NCBI GenBank assembly: GCA_964429995.1
Contig: CAYSDY010000002.1
Span: 124,001 to 188,000 of the forward strand
From: UBA583 sp964429995
GTDB lineage: Archaea > Nanobdellota > Nanobdellia > Woesearchaeales > UBA583
Direction: 5' to 3'
DNA length: 64,000 nucleotides
The notes under the pieces were generated by a model. It was not told the origin of the DNA. It did not search any database and saw only the letters and a program-made list of their open reading frames with translations. Within the stretch, counting starts at the first letter, position 1. Every line of letters begins with the position of its first letter. Position numbers and translations under genes: made by a program. Below, in pieces: positions 62,101-64,000 of this stretch.

Positions 62101-64000
62101 TTCTACAAAAACAGCAATAAAGGTTGATGATGCTTTTTATACAAGAAAAGCTTCTGTTACAGATACAAAATTAAATGTTAAAATTAATATAAAAACAGAT
62201 GGTACAGAATCATGGATGAGTTCAGAAAATATAACACTTAGTTATTTTAATGGTAGTGATTTTTCATCTCAGGTTACAAATTTAAAGGTTGAAGGACCTT
62301 CTATTAGTGAAGAATATTATGTTGCAGAATTAAATATTTCAAGTTTTAATGATCTTTCAGTATACAAAGGATTGTTGACAGATTCAAGTGGAAGCGGTCA
62401 GATTGGTCTTATCAATAATGATGAATATGTAGAATCTTTTGATGATCTTGAATCTGAGGCAGGATTATATAATCAGACATATAAAATGTCTTTTATGGAT
62501 AAGGCTGGTAATTTGGAAACAAGTGATGTTTCATTTTTTTATGATGATTCAATTCCTGCGATAAATTTTGAAGGAGATGTGTTAAAGTATAATGGAATGT
62601 TATTTACAAGGGTTTTAGAACCTAAATTTAATGTGACATTTAATACACCTTTATATAGAAAATTTAAATGTGATGTAACTATTCCTTATATGAATGGAAA
62701 TTATAAAAAATCTTTTGATTATACAAATAATTTAGTATTTAGCCTATCAGATATATTAGAGAGCAATCAAATTTTTAAGGATGGAATTTACCTTAAGATG
62801 AACATGGTTTGTAAAGATGAGTTTGATTATCAGCTTTCTGCAAATTATGAATTATATTATGACAATGTAAGTCCTTTATTCCATGATTTGTATTTTGCAG
62901 GACATAATGAAGTGTACCTTCCAAACATAGGTTCGAATTTTAATTATCAAAATCTTGAGGATTATCTTGTGTTTTCAATGAAAGATACAGGAGAGGTTGG
63001 ATATGATTGTAAATATAAATTTACATCAACTGATTATTATTGTAATGATGATACTTATAATATAAGTTTTAATGCAAATGGAAACCTTGATTTTTCAACA
63101 GGTCTGTTATCATTGTTATCTGATGATCTTGGATCAGGTATCTGTTATAGAAACAGAATTGTTTTTAATAATAAATTGATGAAGGCAAGAGAGGATAATC
63201 AGATACTTAATACAAGTATTAAAGTTACTGCAAGTTGTTTTGATAAGGCTGGATTAAGTACTGGGAATAGAATTTTAGATTATACTGTTAAATATGTTTC
63301 AGGTGGAAAGATTGTTGATTTTAAGGTAGGATATCAGGAATCTGATATAAATTTTGAAGTTACTACAATGGAAAAGTTTGACGAGATAATAATTGCTTTA
63401 GATGAAGATGGGGAAACACAGATTACAAAGCTTGTTATAACAAAAGAACTTGGAAATGGAGTTTATGTTTATAGTGGACAGAAAAGTAAGACATATTTTA
63501 AAGGTTATGAGGGAAATATTGGCATTTGGGCTATTGGAAAATGGGTTGACAAGAGTCTTGAGGATAAAAAACAGGCAGTGATTAGTATAGATAACAAAGC
63601 ACCTAAAGTAATGTTAAATATTCCAGACAAGGATGCTGATAATAATATATTTACAGATAGTTTTGAAATATTACTTTTGGCAGATGAAGTTGGAAACAGT
63701 GGTCTTAAACTTGTTAATCTTTATGTGAATGGAAATAAGATGTATTCTTCGGATAATATTAATAGTTATGATACAGAAAATGTAAAAATTATTGATGGAG
63801 AGAATGGATTTGATTTTAATAATATGTCATATAATGGAAGGTTGATATATTCAGGCGTTGTTAATGGTCAAAGTTATGTCATAAAACTTGAGGCTTTTGA
63901 TAATTATGGAAATAAAAATGAAACATCTGTAACCGTAAATGTTAAGGATGGAATAGGAATTGTTATTGTTGATTCTGATAATGCTGTAGTGGACTATAGT
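59102..64000 (+). CDS. Giant secreted surface protein (partial; runs off the window)
   Basis: The frame is open from ATG 59,102 to the window end, at least 1633 codons with no stop seen. A signal peptide (about residues 3-25, FLFSALMLCFALCSSFVNA) is followed by a Cys-rich N-terminal region (VCCYNPASSD, SCGENEVAVG, many paired Cys to about residue 290), a CBM-like block (NPSFEDGLNNWTGNG, about 302-316), and then a long series of beta-sandwich modules. These have DxxxP starts (VDINPPQIILN, YDDIKPETLN, YDNVSPLFHD) and DxxGN motifs, as in archaeal Ig-like surface proteins. It probably forms part of the cell envelope or an attachment fibre. Confidence 0.75.
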   Translation, partial: MRFHLKFLFSALMLCFALCSSFVNADVAGVCCYNPASSDITPGFGSCGENEVAVGDFSTNPLCDYQDMRRGCQYNGVCYATVFGKSIYDFGEIMTYFKEKVLVDVNKHCSLVAFSESCASDLNNNDLREPSGNNTPGDDDNLTDPDDLYNETETGDISEEIKFCSQVGDPYGFFFSESACNDLVGSAGNKPCIYNPYLSGNMLVTSPLNFDFLNEFEGGCMPKALVKDCFDYKTKELCSANPLKKEPLYANSNLDQCKWIESSEYFNGFDIDGGFCISEAVEKKKNFRISKYSDRLNMLDNPSFEDGLNNWTGNGVVIADSNAVHGENVLNINAGSVEQTIKFLDSATSYLPLLYIKEGEFSPTSVLKVLITETDRDGGSSNSEYFINLIQFNGSAEIYHKVQFNQHLTGENVSELVLSIFTEDNVFIDAVNFERVSDNSENVDYEFFKPLQIINHGASFCEFCYDGENLNFCNNEKSDILGDCSFMVEDSNTLYTSNLSDKSKYLGSAENKYIDNWSSMSIANARLFCEMYVDQNTCTDPENYVNSHYGHMHALVSAKGETLCQWDQTHGCFKDSDLSLGPDTTTISGVSGFVYRHVLNPERSNLYGHPYQYFADYTYNSSETDFSDFAYACDVVPPVAYMYFSGYDVDGKRSSVAPSSADIKTIGKVEFNLEVNDILGFACENFSLPRSLYVDYYVNDKTNFKKIDNSYYTGSIPAKSFFVDENNETILNDGANAISIEIKDQSGNIGYFKEFVIDVDINPPQIILNTDIKSVLGKGTILDFSIVDKSKISSCNFTLTPMNIDANKGIKSSFYIASGKLEDYSSVMGSNYKFNLPINETTSNFNVYALNVTCADVFDQVNSSVFPLYVDYNTDFVLLNPLPFISYEYDTGFLNKQVSVLGASVDKKLKTCEFDFMGTDGVGLLSVDIINDGFNVAKYSKSVLFYANITGTLDFKTPGIKNISIVCNDDVGNQIAKNYTFVYDDIKPETLNYSIISASASTKTAIKVDDAFYTRKASVTDTKLNVKINIKTDGTESWMSSENITLSYFNGSDFSSQVTNLKVEGPSISEEYYVAELNISSFNDLSVYKGLLTDSSGSGQIGLINNDEYVESFDDLESEAGLYNQTYKMSFMDKAGNLETSDVSFFYDDSIPAINFEGDVLKYNGMLFTRVLEPKFNVTFNTPLYRKFKCDVTIPYMNGNYKKSFDYTNNLVFSLSDILESNQIFKDGIYLKMNMVCKDEFDYQLSANYELYYDNVSPLFHDLYFAGHNEVYLPNIGSNFNYQNLEDYLVFSMKDTGEVGYDCKYKFTSTDYYCNDDTYNISFNANGNLDFSTGLLSLLSDDLGSGICYRNRIVFNNKLMKAREDNQILNTSIKVTASCFDKAGLSTGNRILDYTVKYVSGGKIVDFKVGYQESDINFEVTTMEKFDEIIIALDEDGETQITKLVITKELGNGVYVYSGQKSKTYFKGYEGNIGIWAIGKWVDKSLEDKKQAVISIDNKAPKVMLNIPDKDADNNIFTDSFEILLLADEVGNSGLKLVNLYVNGNKMYSSDNINSYDTENVKIIDGENGFDFNNMSYNGRLIYSGVVNGQSYVIKLEAFDNYGNKNETSVTVNVKDGIGIVIVDSDNAVVDYS

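Overview
The window reads as chromosome from a low-GC DPANN archaeon of the Woesearchaeota/Pacearchaeota/Nanoarchaeota type. The evidence is archaeal-style information genes (aIF2-gamma, eL18, class I CCA-adding enzyme, archaeal AlaRS, type 2 methionine aminopeptidase, TYW1), archaellum-type stalk proteins (ArlD/E, ArlG/F-like), TATA boxes 21-36 nt before start codons, and an AlaRS that stops before its editing domain, as in the split enzyme of Nanoarchaeum equitans. The exact lineage is an inference.

Region A (1 to about 24,670) looks like the right part of an integrated defence island whose left end lies outside the window. It holds a type III-like restriction-modification pair (314-5648), a CARF-like/wHTH protein, a SNase-fold nuclease, RmuC, and then one tightly packed plus-strand operon (8228-23318). 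That operon encodes a GHKL ATPase joined to an HExxH module, an AddB-like nuclease (frameshifted in this sequence), a small unknown protein, an AddA-like helicase-nuclease, a complete type I Wadjet set (JetA, B, C, D) and a PIN nuclease. Adjacent genes are 1-2 nt apart or overlap, and most have their own Shine-Dalgarno motif. A 60-aa protein and an SSV-like tyrosine integrase follow on the minus strand. The integrase start codon coincides with nucleotide 1 of an intact tRNA-Ser(GCT). Immediately beyond it is a 40-nt 5' half of a second tRNA-Ser, which breaks off at the anticodon loop and probably marks the integration junction. The main hypothesis from this window is a single system in which Wadjet linearises circular DNA and the AddAB-like pair degrades the ends.

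Region B (24.8-54.6 kb) is host backbone. It contains a zinc-ribbon protein, cyclophilin, TYW1, a secreted membrane-anchored protein, signal peptidase, CCA-adding enzyme, SMC, two glycosyltransferases (one a GT3-like glycogen synthase), CMP kinase, membrane and coiled-coil proteins, a DedA-like protein, an archaellum-stalk-like cluster with a LamG-like fusion, a phosphoglycerate kinase-PfkB kinase fusion, aIF2-gamma, MetAP, a UDG-family protein, a truncated AlaRS, eL18 and initiator tRNA-Met. A roughly 125-bp structured repeat occurs twice, and one copy forms the 3' end of smc.

Region C (54.6-58.6 kb) is a second accessory patch beside tRNA-iMet. It has an integrase N-terminal remnant, an MNT-HEPN toxin-antitoxin pair with two putative operators, flanking hairpin repeats, and a MATE exporter. 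Region D (58.8-64 kb) holds a 57-aa acidic-tailed protein and a secreted surface protein of at least 1633 residues that runs off the end of the window.
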